Positions 7,320 to 14,768 of a stretch of DNA of 17,887 nt are shown in pieces; position 1 is the stretch's first letter; the number at the start of each line of letters is the position of its first letter. A program made the translations under genes and the position numbers. Location: NCBI GenBank assembly GCA_900551265.1, contig URVL01000033.1, positions 1-17,887 on the forward strand. The letters are read 5' to 3'. The stretch is from an uncultured Eubacteriales bacterium (lineage in GTDB: Bacteria > Bacillota > Clostridia > Oscillospirales > QAMX01). The notes under the pieces are model-generated. The model did not search any database, had not been told where the DNA came from, and saw only the letters and a program-made list of their open reading frames with translations.

Positions 7320-9179
7320 TTATTGCAGCCAGTCTGGCAAATCATCTGGCACATCCGGATCCGTCGGCTCGTCCGGATTTGTCGGCTCGTCTGGATTTGT
7401 CGGTTCCTCCGGATCTGTCGGCTCCTCCGGGTCTGTCGGTTCCTCCGGATCTGTCGGTTCCTCCGGGTCTGTCGGCTCGTCCGGATCCGTCGGCTCCTCC
7501 GGTGTCTCCGGTTCTTCTTCTTTCGGCACATAAATCACAGTTCCATCGTCCAGAATCTCGGCTTCCTCGGGATTAATCAAGATAACCTTATCGAGCTTGG
7601 TATACGTGCTGGTATTCTCCAGCGTACGGGAAACCTCCACTCCATTTTCTTTAACGACGCGATATACCGTCACCGAATAACCGCTATAGCCGCCGTTCTT
7701 GACAGAGGTCTCTCCTACCGGAACATCCTCGCTCACCTCATATTTCGTTCCATACTCAGAATATGAGGTAACCGTATGTTCCATCGTAACCGTTTTATTA
7801 CGCGTTTCATCTGTCAGCGTGCCATAAAACTCACAGAGAACATAATTCGACTCCTGAACAATCTGAATCATGATTGCATGGTCGGTGTTATTAATAAACT
7901 TAAAGTCAATATTGCTGTCATATGCGACAGTCGCATCCTCGCCCAATTCTGTATACGTTACTGTGTAGCGATGATTTCTGCGCTCACTGATTTCCAAATC
8001 GGCGCCGACCGCTGCCATATAAAGCGTGGAAGACACCTGACAAATACCGCCGCCGACACCGTCGACAATTTCACCGGACAGATAAATGGCCGCGTCTTTG
8101 AATCCTGCCGCATAGGTGCGCTCGCCGACAATATCATTAAAAGAAAACTCATCGCCGGGATATAAGATCGTACCATTAATCTTTTCACAGGCCAGCTTAA
8201 CGTTTGAAGTACGGTTCACATTATTGGGATTCAACGTTGTCTTGGCCGTAGAAATCAGATCGTCATAGGTATAAAAGACAATGTCGTCACGCTTGACCTC
8301 CGGTTCCACAACAGTCAGCGGTATCCTATAGACATTACTGTTTGGGCCTGTGCCCTCCGATGAAAGAATTGACTCCGCAACCGCAAGATCCAGTATCAGA
8401 CCGTTTTCTTCCGGCACAACAACAGGGTTGTCCGGATCCGTCTCCTCATCCAAAAACGCATCCACCGGTTCCCGGTCTATTTCCTCTTTCAACGCCTCCA
8501 GGTCAATGCTGTCACGTCCACCGGATCCGGTCGTCAAAATGATATCGCCGGAGGTATTATTTTGAAATTTTTCAAGCATCGCCTGCGAAATATCAAGCGG
8601 ATCAATATATCGTTCGTCGGTTCCCACGGTCAGAATCAGCATATCATCCTGAATCTCGTATGTAGTTCCGGACTCCGATACATTAATTTCATCGGCAATT
8701 TCCTTGGCAACCTCATCAAAGGCATCCAGATTATAGGTATAGGAAAAATCGATCGCATAACCGCTCATTCGCGCTCTTAAAACAGCGCCGACCCGAGCAA
8801 AAAACGACCCATCACGTCCAAAATTATAAGCTTCTGCCGCAGCAGCGTCAGCATTATACTGAATATCCAGTTCGTCCGGCGTGACTTCGAACGACTCGTC
8901 ATCTATGATAACCTGAAAGGTCATGTCGTCCAGCACGGCTTGCATCCTTGTATCAAGTGCAGCTGCAGCCTCGCGCCGCGTCATACCCGAAAGATCCACG
9001 CCGGCGGCCGTCACACCGTCATAGATACCGTCATGATGATATACCTGGAACGCAAGATATCCAAAAGCACCACCGACTACCACAAAAACAGCAATCAGTG
9101 ATATCAAAATCACCATATAAGACTTATATCTGCTTCTGACTCGTTTCTTGCTCGAACGCTGCACCTTTGTTTTTACCAT
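7320..9179 (-). CDS. VanW family protein with peptidoglycan-binding-like domain and EPTDP repeat tail
   Basis: This 619-residue surface-type protein has a basic N terminus and one membrane anchor (about 22-46), then a YoaR-like putative peptidoglycan-binding domain (about 55-160, with second copy features to about 290). The VanW domain spans about 310-440 and includes YPGDEFSFN (340-348) and the hallmark GGGICQVSSTLY (376-387). A G5-like beta region follows (about 461-536), and then a Pro/Glu/Asp-rich tail with eight six-residue EPT(D/N)P(D/E) units (562-609). The membrane anchor near the N terminus implies that the rest lies outside the cell, where it may interact with the wall. VanW itself was found in vancomycin resistance clusters, but the family is general and no resistance genes are nearby. 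ATG 9179 has only a distant GAGG (about 18 nt), so the start is a little uncertain. It is the first gene of the leftward operon. Confidence 0.9.
   Translation of the reverse strand: MVKTKVQRSSKKRVRSRYKSYMVILISLIAVFVVVGGAFGYLAFQVYHHDGIYDGVTAAGVDLSGMTRREAAAALDTRMQAVLDDMTFQVIIDDESFEVTPDELDIQYNADAAAAEAYNFGRDGSFFARVGAVLRARMSGYAIDFSYTYNLDAFDEVAKEIADEINVSESGTTYEIQDDMLILTVGTDERYIDPLDISQAMLEKFQNNTSGDIILTTGSGGRDSIDLEALKEEIDREPVDAFLDEETDPDNPVVVPEENGLILDLAVAESILSSEGTGPNSNVYRIPLTVVEPEVKRDDIVFYTYDDLISTAKTTLNPNNVNRTSNVKLACEKINGTILYPGDEFSFNDIVGERTYAAGFKDAAIYLSGEIVDGVGGGICQVSSTLYMAAVGADLEISERRNHRYTVTYTELGEDATVAYDSNIDFKFINNTDHAIMIQIVQESNYVLCEFYGTLTDETRNKTVTMEHTVTSYSEYGTKYEVSEDVPVGETSVKNGGYSGYSVTVYRVVKENGVEVSRTLENTSTYTKLDKVILINPEEAEILDDGTVIYVPKEEEPETPEEPTDPDEPTDPEEPTDPEEPTDPEEPTDPEEPTNPDEPTNPDEPTDPDVPDDLPDWLQ
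7353..7496 (-). repeat. Eight 18-bp tandem repeats encoding EPT(D/N)P(D/E)
   Basis: Eight head-to-tail 18-bp units code for the acidic proline-rich tail of the VanW protein. On the plus strand they read as variants of TCCGGATCTGTCGGCTCC. Changes fall mostly at third codon positions or switch Asp with Glu or Asn. Such a tail often acts as a flexible wall-spanning stalk. The array is prone to gain or loss of units. Confidence 0.93.
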
Positions 9180-9235
9180 ATTAGTCGTTTATTGAAACCT
9201 CGTATCCTGCTTAACAAATTCTTTGGCCGAAACAC

Positions 9236-9264
9236 TTTACATTACTCCACGCCATGAGTATAGT
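9236..9264 (+). promoter_or_regulatory. Sigma-A-type promoter of the metallo-beta-lactamase lipoprotein gene
   Basis: TTTACA (9236-9241, 5 of 6 consensus) and TATAGT (9259-9264, 5 of 6) are separated by exactly 17 bp. The predicted start near 9271 gives a leader of about 63 nt to the ATG at 9334 and rules out the far upstream in-frame start at 9223. The -10 box overlaps that of the opposing vanW promoter by 3 bp. Confidence 0.7.
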
Positions 9265-9290
9265 ATAAGGTATAAACCTTTTGTTGGCAA
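9262..9290 (-). promoter_or_regulatory. Sigma-A-type promoter of the vanW-DUF975-trmL-deaminase operon
   Basis: On the minus strand TTGCCA (complement of 9285-9290, 5 of 6 consensus) and TATACT (complement of 9262-9267, 5 of 6) are separated by exactly 17 bp. The predicted start near 9255 leaves a leader of about 75 nt before the vanW ATG at 9179. Confidence 0.7.
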
Positions 9291-9333
9291 TAAGTCAATT
9301 ACAAATTTTTATCTTTTTTGTGGAGTCATCATA

Positions 9334-10203
9334 ATGAAACTTCGGCGCACAATCTTATGGATTCTCATTCTGCTTCTGCCGTTTCTTCCTTCCTGCGGTC
9401 CGTCCTATGAAGCCATTTTACTCGACCCGGACGGCTTATTCGTTCTCTTTCCGGACGTGGGACAGGCTGACTGCGCGCTCATTGTCCAAGGCGGTCATGC
9501 CATGATGGTAGACACGGCAACATCCGACTGCTACGATACGATCACGGGGTATCTAACCCTGCTTGGAATTACGGAGCTTGATGCATTGGTACTCACGCAT
9601 CCGCATGCCGATCACATCGGTTCAGCGGCAGCGCTTCTTGAGGACTACTCCGTAAAACAGATTTTTCTGCCCGATGCCGTTACCACAACCATAACGTTTG
9701 AACGCGTGCTCGACGCGATTCTGCAGCACAGTATTCCCACCTCTGCGCCAGAGCCCGGAGAAGTCTACTCACTGGGCAATGCGCTGATTACTTTCCTCTC
9801 TCCTCCTGCGGGTGAATCGTTCTCCGATTTAAACGATAGCTCCATTGCCTTTATCCTTGATTATAACGGCGTCGCTATGATGTTTACCGGAGATATGGGG
9901 AGCGACATGGAGTATCGGATCCTTGAGAGTGGCTACAATATTCAATGCGACTTGATCAAAGTGCCCCATCACGGTTCCCGTACGGCATCCAGCGAAGCGT
10001 TTGTCCAAGCGGTTTCTCCCCGTTACGCCATTTTTACCACCGAGGCAAACTCATCTGACGGTCTGCCGGACGAGGAGGTGGTCGCCCGCTATCAGGCGGC
10101 CGGCGCGGAACTTTACTTCCTGCACGTAGACGGCAGTATGATGGCCGAAGTCAGTGGCTCCACACTTTCCGTCTACCCTTTTACCTTGGCTCCTATCAAT
10201 TAG
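9334..10203 (+). CDS. ComEC/Rec2-like metallo-beta-lactamase-fold lipoprotein
   Basis: This 289-residue hydrolase has a lipoprotein signal peptide: a basic MKLRR start, a hydrophobic core (7-17) and the lipobox-like LPSC with Cys21. The mature domain is a metallo-beta-lactamase fold of the type fused to the competence channel ComEC. Visible motifs are DVGQADC (41-47), THPHADH (88-94), NDSS (167-170), TGDM (185-188) and PHHGS (211-215), so the two-metal site looks complete. In ComEC this domain is linked to degradation of the non-transported DNA strand. A nuclease or phosphodiesterase role outside the membrane is inferred, not shown. The start is ATG 9334 with GGAG 9 nt upstream. The DUF3006 gene follows 25 bp later, a common pairing. 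No ComEC channel domain is present. Confidence 0.88.
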   Translation: MKLRRTILWILILLLPFLPSCGPSYEAILLDPDGLFVLFPDVGQADCALIVQGGHAMMVDTATSDCYDTITGYLTLLGITELDALVLTHPHADHIGSAAALLEDYSVKQIFLPDAVTTTITFERVLDAILQHSIPTSAPEPGEVYSLGNALITFLSPPAGESFSDLNDSSIAFILDYNGVAMMFTGDMGSDMEYRILESGYNIQCDLIKVPHHGSRTASSEAFVQAVSPRYAIFTTEANSSDGLPDEEVVARYQAAGAELYFLHVDGSMMAEVSGSTLSVYPFTLAPIN

Positions 10204-10228
10204 ACGGTACAAAGGACGGTATGGTTTC

Positions 10229-10447
10229 ATGAAATTCACAGTCGACCGATTTGAAAGTTCCTTTGCCCTCTGTGAACGGGAAGACGGCAGTATGGTGCGT
10301 ATACCAGTTGGCCGTCTCCCTGCAGGTACAAAAGAAGGCAGCATTTTGGTTGAGAAGAAAAGTAACTTGATACTTTGTGAAACATTTGCGGCAGAGCGTC
10401 GTGGTAATATAAAAGACAAACTGAAAACAATATTGAAAAAACAATAA
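10229..10447 (+). CDS. DUF3006 domain small protein
   Basis: This 72-residue protein fits DUF3006: a short beta-rich domain beginning FTVDRFE, then an Glu-Asp-Gly turn (20-22), IPVGRLP (26-32) and a charged lysine-rich end. DUF3006 genes are often found right after, or fused to, ComEC-like metallo-beta-lactamase genes, as here (25-bp gap, same transcript). The function is unknown; a partner or regulator of the upstream hydrolase is an inference. The start is ATG 10229, preceded by AAGGACGG about 10 nt upstream. An in-frame start at 10154 would overlap the upstream gene by 50 bp and adds sequence without family similarity. It lacks a signal peptide, so it would be cytosolic whereas its neighbour is exported. 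Confidence 0.8.
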   Translation: MKFTVDRFESSFALCEREDGSMVRIPVGRLPAGTKEGSILVEKKSNLILCETFAAERRGNIKDKLKTILKKQ

Positions 10448-10555
10448 ATTTTTCACCTTCATGCATTTTTCAATAAGCGAAATGTACAAAATAGCCACGT
10501 AGACATGCTTTTTATTAGTTCAATAGCTAAAACAAACAAAAAACAACTTTTGCCC

Positions 10556-10584
10556 TTGCTTTTTTGTAATAAATGACGTATAAT
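10556..10584 (+). promoter_or_regulatory. Sigma-A-type promoter of the pgk-tpiA-gpmI operon
   Basis: TTGCTT (10556-10561, 4 of 6 consensus) and a perfect TATAAT (10579-10584) are 17 bp apart. The predicted start near 10591 gives a leader of about 59 nt to pgk. The rest of the 202-bp gap (10448-10649) is A/T-rich. It holds an inverted repeat ACAAAAAA/TTTTTTGT (10536-10543 and 10560-10567) that touches the -35 box; I see no clear terminator for the DUF3006 transcript. Confidence 0.75.
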
Positions 10585-10649
10585 ACCTTGGAATGGTAAG
10601 AAAAAGCGCATGATGTATAAACTTCTTAAATATGAAAGGAGTACAAAAA

Positions 10650-11840
10650 ATGACTTACAACAAAAAAAGCATCGAAGACATTTGTGTGAAAGACAAAAAA
10701 GTTCTTGTGCGCTGTGACTTTAATGTGCCGCAGGACGAAAATCTTAACATCACGGATGAAACCCGTATTCTCGGTGCTCTCCCCACAATTAAATATCTAA
10801 AGGAGCACGGCGCCGCTGTAATCCTTTGTTCCCACCTTGGGCGCCCGAAGGGCGAATTTAATCCAAAATATTCCCTTGCGCCGGTTGCCAAGCGTCTTGG
10901 CGAACTTCTTGGCTGCGAGGTAAAAATGGCGACCGATGTCATTGGCGAAAGTGCCCATGCGATGGCAGCTTCTCTCAAATCTGGTGAAATCGGAATGATC
11001 GAAAATGTCCGTTTCCATAAGGAAGAAGAAAAGAATGATCCTGCCTTTGCCAAAGAACTTGCCTCCCTGGCTGATATTTATGTTAACGATGCATTTGGCA
11101 CCGCGCACCGCGCCCATGCTTCGACGGCAGGCGTTGCAAACTATCTCCCTGCAGTATGCGGCTTCCTGATCCAGAAGGAAATCAGCGTGATGGGAAAGGC
11201 GCTTTCCGATCCGAAGCGTCCCTTTATTGCAGTGCTCGGCGGCGCGAAAGTCTCCGATAAAATCGGCGTAATCAATAACCTGCTTGAAAAAGTCGACACG
11301 CTTATCATCGGCGGCGCAATGGCATACACGTTTATCAAAGCGCTGGGCGGTGAAATCGGTATTTCGAAGTGCGAAACCGACAAACTTGACTACGCAGCAG
11401 AGATGGTTCAAAAAGCGAAGGAAAAAGGCGTACGTTTCCTGCTTCCGATTGACAATCTCGCGGCAGACCACTTCGCGGCAGATGCAGAGCCCATCACTGT
11501 TGATTCACAGCATTTCCCTGAAAATCTGATGGGACTTGACATTGGTCCGAAAACGGTCGAGCTTTATCAGGAGGCAATTCGTGGAGCCGGTACGGTCGTC
11601 TGGAATGGCCCGATGGGGGTTTTCGAATTTGATGCGTTTGCAGGCGGTACTCGTGCCATTGCTGCTGCCATTGCAGACTCCAACGCCATTTCCATCATCG
11701 GCGGAGGCGACTCTGCGGCTGCAATTGAACAACTCGGTTTTGCAGATAAAATGACGCATATTTCTACCGGCGGCGGCGCTTCTCTTGAATTCCTTGAAGG
11801 GCTTGAGCTTCCCGGCATCGCCTGCTTGCAGGACAAATAA
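10650..11840 (+). CDS. pgk: Phosphoglycerate kinase
   Basis: This 396-residue protein converts 1,3-bisphosphoglycerate plus ADP to 3-phosphoglycerate plus ATP in glycolysis. The length is typical for bacteria. The N-terminal substrate domain shows RCDFNVP (21-27, with Arg21, Asp23 and Asn25), SHLGRPKG (61-68), ENVRFH (118-123) and the HRAHAST segment (153-159). The C-terminal nucleotide domain shows GGAKVSDK (197-204) and the GGGDSAAA phosphate-binding loop near residue 355. An ATG at 10632 would add six residues, but the AAAGGAG ribosome binding site covers that codon and sits about 8 nt before ATG 10650. It is first in an operon with tpiA 15 bp downstream. gapA, which usually precedes pgk in Firmicutes, is not beside it. 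Confidence 0.98.
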   Translation: MTYNKKSIEDICVKDKKVLVRCDFNVPQDENLNITDETRILGALPTIKYLKEHGAAVILCSHLGRPKGEFNPKYSLAPVAKRLGELLGCEVKMATDVIGESAHAMAASLKSGEIGMIENVRFHKEEEKNDPAFAKELASLADIYVNDAFGTAHRAHASTAGVANYLPAVCGFLIQKEISVMGKALSDPKRPFIAVLGGAKVSDKIGVINNLLEKVDTLIIGGAMAYTFIKALGGEIGISKCETDKLDYAAEMVQKAKEKGVRFLLPIDNLAADHFAADAEPITVDSQHFPENLMGLDIGPKTVELYQEAIRGAGTVVWNGPMGVFEFDAFAGGTRAIAAAIADSNAISIIGGGDSAAAIEQLGFADKMTHISTGGGASLEFLEGLELPGIACLQDK

Positions 11841-11855
11841 TGGAGGACAATTGAA

Positions 11856-12626
11856 ATGAATCTGAGATACCGTAAAACGATCATCGCTGGCAACTGGAAA
11901 ATGAATAAAACGCCAGCTGCTGCACGTCAACTAATTGAAGAGCTGAAACCACTGGTTTCAAAAGCCAAGTGGTGTGATGTTGTCCTCTGTGTTCCTTTTG
12001 TTGACATTCCCAATGCCATTAAGGCCACAAAGGGCGCCAAAATTGCTATTGGCGCGCAGAATATGCATTTTGAAGCCAGTGGTGCGTATACCGGCGAAAT
12101 CTCCGCTGATATGTTGACCGAACTTGGTGTGAAATATGTCATTATCGGTCACTCTGAGCGCAGGCAGTATTTTGCAGAGACGGATGCCACAGTGAACCTT
12201 AAGGTTCACGCCGCGCTGAAAGCCGGTCTGCGTCCCATCGTCTGCGTCGGCGAGAGTCTTGAGCAGCGCGATCTTGGCATTACCATTGAGCATATTCGTT
12301 TGCAGGTAAAATCTGCCCTCAGCGGCGTTGATGCCACGAATGTGAAACGAATTGTCATCGCTTATGAGCCCATTTGGGCAATCGGTACGGGGCGCACCGC
12401 CACTTCCGATCAGGCCGAAGAGGTCTGCAGTGCAATCCGTGACTGCATCCGTGAGATGTATGGCGCCCGTGTTGCCAGAAGCGTTACCATTCAATACGGC
12501 GGCTCCATGAATGCTTCTAATGCGGCCGAGCTGCTTTCCAAACCCAATGTTGACGGCGGTCTTATCGGCGGCGCTTCCCTGAAGCCCATCGATTTTGCGA
12601 CGATTGTAAACGCGGCAAATCAGTAA
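11856..12626 (+). CDS. tpiA: Triosephosphate isomerase
   Basis: This 256-residue TIM-barrel enzyme interconverts dihydroxyacetone phosphate and glyceraldehyde 3-phosphate. The catalytic residues are visible: Asn13 and Lys15 in AGNWKMN, His99 in IIGHSERR and Glu171 in [11 protein letters not shown], followed by the flexible loop 6. The phosphate-binding GGSMN (215-219) and the C-terminal GLIGGASL are intact. ATG 11856 has GGAGG 9 nt upstream and lies 15 bp after the pgk stop, so the two are co-transcribed. Nothing is missing or odd. Confidence 0.98.
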   Translation: MNLRYRKTIIAGNWKMNKTPAAARQLIEELKPLVSKAKWCDVVLCVPFVDIPNAIKATKGAKIAIGAQNMHFEASGAYTGEISADMLTELGVKYVIIGHSERRQYFAETDATVNLKVHAALKAGLRPIVCVGESLEQRDLGITIEHIRLQVKSALSGVDATNVKRIVIAYEPIWAIGTGRTATSDQAEEVCSAIRDCIREMYGARVARSVTIQYGGSMNASNAAELLSKPNVDGGLIGGASLKPIDFATIVNAANQ

Positions 12627-12637
12627 TTGGTATTTTA

Positions 12638-12664
12638 GGGAGGCAGGAGAATATCCTGTCTCCC
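12638..12664 (+). other. Intercistronic hairpin between tpiA and gpmI
   Basis: Arms 12638-12648 and 12654-12664 form an 11-bp stem with one G-U pair and a 5-nt loop. It lies in the 61-bp gap between tpiA and gpmI. The following bases (AAGTTATTTT) are not a clean T tract, so full termination is unlikely. It may protect the upstream mRNA or tune the ratio of gpmI to pgk-tpiA message. The gpmI ribosome binding site lies 9 nt beyond it. Confidence 0.6.
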
Positions 12665-12687
12665 AAGTTATTTTAAGGAGTTTTGCT

Positions 12688-14211
12688 ATGAGAAAACAAT
12701 TGATTTTGATTATCATGGACGGTTTTGGCATTAATTCGGACAAAAAGGGCAACGCCGTTGCCGCAGCGTCTACGCCAAATCTTGATCGTCTTTTTTCCAC
12801 CTATCCTTATACAACAATTGGTGCCTCCGGCATGGATGTCGGTTTGCCGGACGGTCAAATGGGTAACAGTGAAGTTGGACATACCAACATCGGTGCGGGC
12901 CGTGTCGTCTATCAGGAACTGACCCGTATTACCAAGTCCATTCGTGACGGAGATTTCTTTGAAAACGAAGCGTTGACAGGCGCAGTGGACAATTGTCTGA
13001 AGATTGGTTCGGCGCTCCATCTAATAGGATTGATGTCCGACGGCGGCGTACACAGCCACAACACACATTTGTGGGGTCTTTTAGAACTGGCAAAACGCCG
13101 CGGCCTTGATCGCGTTTATATTCATTGCATCACAGATGGGCGCGACGTTCCTCCGCAGTCCGGCGCAGACTTTGTTTCCGAGTGTATCGCCAAGACAAAG
13201 GAAATTGGCGTTGGAACGGTTGCAACTGTGATGGGACGTTACTATGCTATGGATCGCGAACTCAAGTGGGATCGTGTCAGCCAGGCATACGCTGCCATGG
13301 TTTATGGCGAGGGCGTTCAAAACGCGGATCCTATCGATGCCATTCGTAAGAGTTATGCCGACGGCGTTACGGATGAATTCATTAAACCCGTTGTCTGCAC
13401 CGATAAAAAAATCTCTGCAAACGACTCTGTTATTTTTTATAACTTCCGTCCGGACCGTGCCCGTGAAATTACCCGTGCCTTTGTGGACGAGGCGTTTGAC
13501 GGCTTTACGCGTCGGGCTTTTTTCCCGCTGTACTATGTCTGCATGACGCAATATGATGCCACTATGCCAAATGTTCATATTGCTTTTAAACCTGAAACCA
13601 TCGACATGCCGTTTGGTGAAGTTGTCGCAAAGTTGGGTATGAAGCAGCTCCGTATTGCTGAGTATACAAAATATGCGCATGTAACTTATTTCTTTAACGG
13701 TGGCGTTGAAACGGTCTTCGACGGCGAGGACCGTGTTCTGATCGATTCGCCAAATGTCCCGACGTATGATCTGCAGCCTGAAATGAGCGCTTATCTGGTA
13801 ACGGATGAGGTCATCCGTCGTATGGATACCCGCGAATACGGCGCAATTATTTTAAATTTTGCCAACTGTGATATGGTGGGACATACCGGTGTGATGGAAG
13901 CTGCTGTCAAAGCTGTCGAGGCTGTCGATACCTGCGTCGGTCGCGTTGTCGATCACATGATAGAGTTGGGTGGTATCGCTGTCATTACGGCGGATCACGG
14001 CAACGCAGAACAGATGCTCGATGCCGACGGCGTTACGCCGTTTACTGCTCATACGACCAATCTGGTACCCTTCTGCATTTGTGGTGCAGGCGATATGGAA
14101 TTGCGCAAACACGGCGGAAAACTCGCCGATATTGTTCCAACAATGTTTGATTTAATGAACATTGAAAAACCCGTACAGATGGATGGAGAGTCTATAATCG
14201 TGAAAAAGTAA
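12688..14211 (+). CDS. gpmI: 2,3-bisphosphoglycerate-independent phosphoglycerate mutase
   Basis: This 507-residue manganese-dependent enzyme interconverts 3- and 2-phosphoglycerate. It belongs to the alkaline phosphatase superfamily. Seen in order are MDGFG (10-14, metal ligand Asp11), the phosphoserine motif GNSEVGHTNIGAG with nucleophile Ser61, SDGGVHSH and TDGRDVPP of the inserted phosphotransferase domain, NFRPDRAREI, and the C-terminal metal ligands in ADHGNAEQM. The length is typical (about 510). ATG 12688 has AAGGAG 8 nt upstream. It is the third gene of the glycolytic operon. Eno, the next step, is not encoded downstream; yajC follows from its own promoter. Confidence 0.98.
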   Translation: MRKQLILIIMDGFGINSDKKGNAVAAASTPNLDRLFSTYPYTTIGASGMDVGLPDGQMGNSEVGHTNIGAGRVVYQELTRITKSIRDGDFFENEALTGAVDNCLKIGSALHLIGLMSDGGVHSHNTHLWGLLELAKRRGLDRVYIHCITDGRDVPPQSGADFVSECIAKTKEIGVGTVATVMGRYYAMDRELKWDRVSQAYAAMVYGEGVQNADPIDAIRKSYADGVTDEFIKPVVCTDKKISANDSVIFYNFRPDRAREITRAFVDEAFDGFTRRAFFPLYYVCMTQYDATMPNVHIAFKPETIDMPFGEVVAKLGMKQLRIAEYTKYAHVTYFFNGGVETVFDGEDRVLIDSPNVPTYDLQPEMSAYLVTDEVIRRMDTREYGAIILNFANCDMVGHTGVMEAAVKAVEAVDTCVGRVVDHMIELGGIAVITADHGNAEQMLDADGVTPFTAHTTNLVPFCICGAGDMELRKHGGKLADIVPTMFDLMNIEKPVQMDGESIIVKK

Positions 14212-14250
14212 CAAGTGCGTTAAAATTTATGAATGGTACTTGTATTTTTT
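14211..14250 (+). terminator. Weak intrinsic terminator after gpmI
   Basis: ACAAGT (14211-14216, starting in the stop codon) pairs with ACTTGT (14238-14243) and is followed by A and six T (14245-14250). The stem is only 6 bp with a 21-nt loop, so efficiency is doubtful. The right arm and T tract overlap the -35 region of the yajC promoter. Confidence 0.45.
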
Positions 14251-14267
14251 CAAAACTTCTATATAAT
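14240..14267 (+). promoter_or_regulatory. Probable sigma-A-type promoter of yajC
   Basis: A perfect TATAAT (14262-14267) has TTGTAT (14240-14245, 4 of 6 consensus) 16 bp upstream. Transcription would begin near 14274. The leader of about 84 nt holds a 7-bp hairpin (GTGTCTC 14294-14300 with GAGACAC 14314-14320) before the ribosome binding site. I see no known riboswitch pattern in it. Confidence 0.5.
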
Positions 14268-14293
14268 AATTATGATGTGCTGAAATGTCAACC

Positions 14294-14320
14294 GTGTCTC
14301 CGGATCTGTGCGTGAGACAC
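14294..14320 (+). other. 5' leader hairpin of yajC
   Basis: A 7-bp perfect stem with a 13-nt loop lies 24 bp before the yajC Shine-Dalgarno (GGAGG, 14344-14348). No T tract follows. It may stabilise the 5' end of the mRNA; a regulatory role is not evident. Confidence 0.4.
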
Positions 14321-14357
14321 ACCCATGCAAATAAGCAGTATTTGGAGGTACGCATCA

Positions 14358-14702
14358 ATGTTCAGTAATTTGCCTGTACTCACGGCCAAGCTCATGGCGG
14401 CATCCACCACTGGTCAGGAAATGACCACGACAGATATGATTATACAGCTTCTTTCTTTTGTATTGATCATTTTTATTTTCTACTTTATCCTTATCCGTCC
14501 ACAGCGTAAGCGTGATAAAGAGGATGAGGCTATGAGAAACAACCTGGAGGTCGGAGACGAAGTTACGACCAGAGGCGGCATTATCGGTAAGATCACCAAT
14601 ATTAAGGACGACCAGATTACCATTCAGACCGGTGCAGATTCTGTAAAAATCCGCGTAATGCGTTGGGCAATTGCAAAGAAGGAAGAAAAAATTTCCGACT
14701 AA
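14358..14702 (+). CDS. yajC: Preprotein translocase subunit YajC
   Basis: This 114-residue protein is the small accessory subunit of the Sec translocon that associates with SecDF. It has one membrane helix (about 27-46, rich in Ile and Phe) followed by the family signature FILIRPQRKR and a cytosolic domain with VGDEVTTRGGIIGKI. The length is typical. The open frame starts at 14325, but a strong GGAGG lies 9 nt before ATG 14358, which I take as the start. The N-terminal extension with TKL and Thr-rich residues before the helix is normal for clostridial members. It has its own probable promoter and is followed by a hairpin and a membrane protein of the TIGR04086 type. secDF and tgt are not in the window. 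Confidence 0.93.
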   Translation: MFSNLPVLTAKLMAASTTGQEMTTTDMIIQLLSFVLIIFIFYFILIRPQRKRDKEDEAMRNNLEVGDEVTTRGGIIGKITNIKDDQITIQTGADSVKIRVMRWAIAKKEEKISD

Positions 14703-14721
14703 ACGCTATTCATAAAGAGGT

Positions 14722-14765
14722 CCCCCCGGGAATATATTCTATCGAATATGTTTCGGGGGGATTTT
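14722..14765 (+). terminator. Strong hairpin after yajC that also sequesters the next ribosome binding site
   Basis: CCCCCCG (14722-14728) pairs with CGGGGGG (14754-14760). The stem continues through G-U and A-U pairs and one bulge into ATATTC (14734-14739) and GAATAT (14744-14749), capped by a TATC tetraloop. It is followed by ATTTTGCTTT, so it can act as a terminator of moderate strength on the plus strand. The same GGGGGG arm is the only good Shine-Dalgarno for the TTG start at 14769, so the hairpin would also hide that site. Confidence 0.75.
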
Positions 14766-14768
14766 GCT

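Noticed and set aside
7353..7496. Regular short repeats that could be mistaken for a CRISPR array
   Set aside because: Units are 18 bp, contiguous, without spacers, and translate in frame as part of the VanW protein tail.
7320..9179. VanW gene as a vancomycin-resistance determinant
   Set aside because: No vanA/B/H/X/Y/R/S-like genes are nearby, and the VanW domain is widespread in Clostridia that carry no resistance cluster.
9223..9333. N-terminal extension of the metallo-beta-lactamase gene to 9223
   Set aside because: It would begin upstream of the predicted promoter, destroy the lipoprotein signal peptide and lacks a ribosome binding site; ATG 9334 has one.
10797..11471. Minus-strand open frame (224 codons) opposite pgk
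   Set aside because: It is antisense to a highly conserved gene and has no promoter or ribosome binding site in sensible position.
11958..12800. Long open frame (280 codons) on the minus strand across tpiA and the start of gpmI
   Set aside because: It lies opposite clear tpiA and gpmI coding sequence, has no family similarity that I can see and no ribosome binding site of note. Antisense shadows are common in codon-biased genes.
14268..14357. yajC leader considered as a riboswitch or T-box
   Set aside because: Only one short 7-bp hairpin is present; there is no conserved aptamer pattern, T-box motif or terminator/antiterminator pair in the leader.
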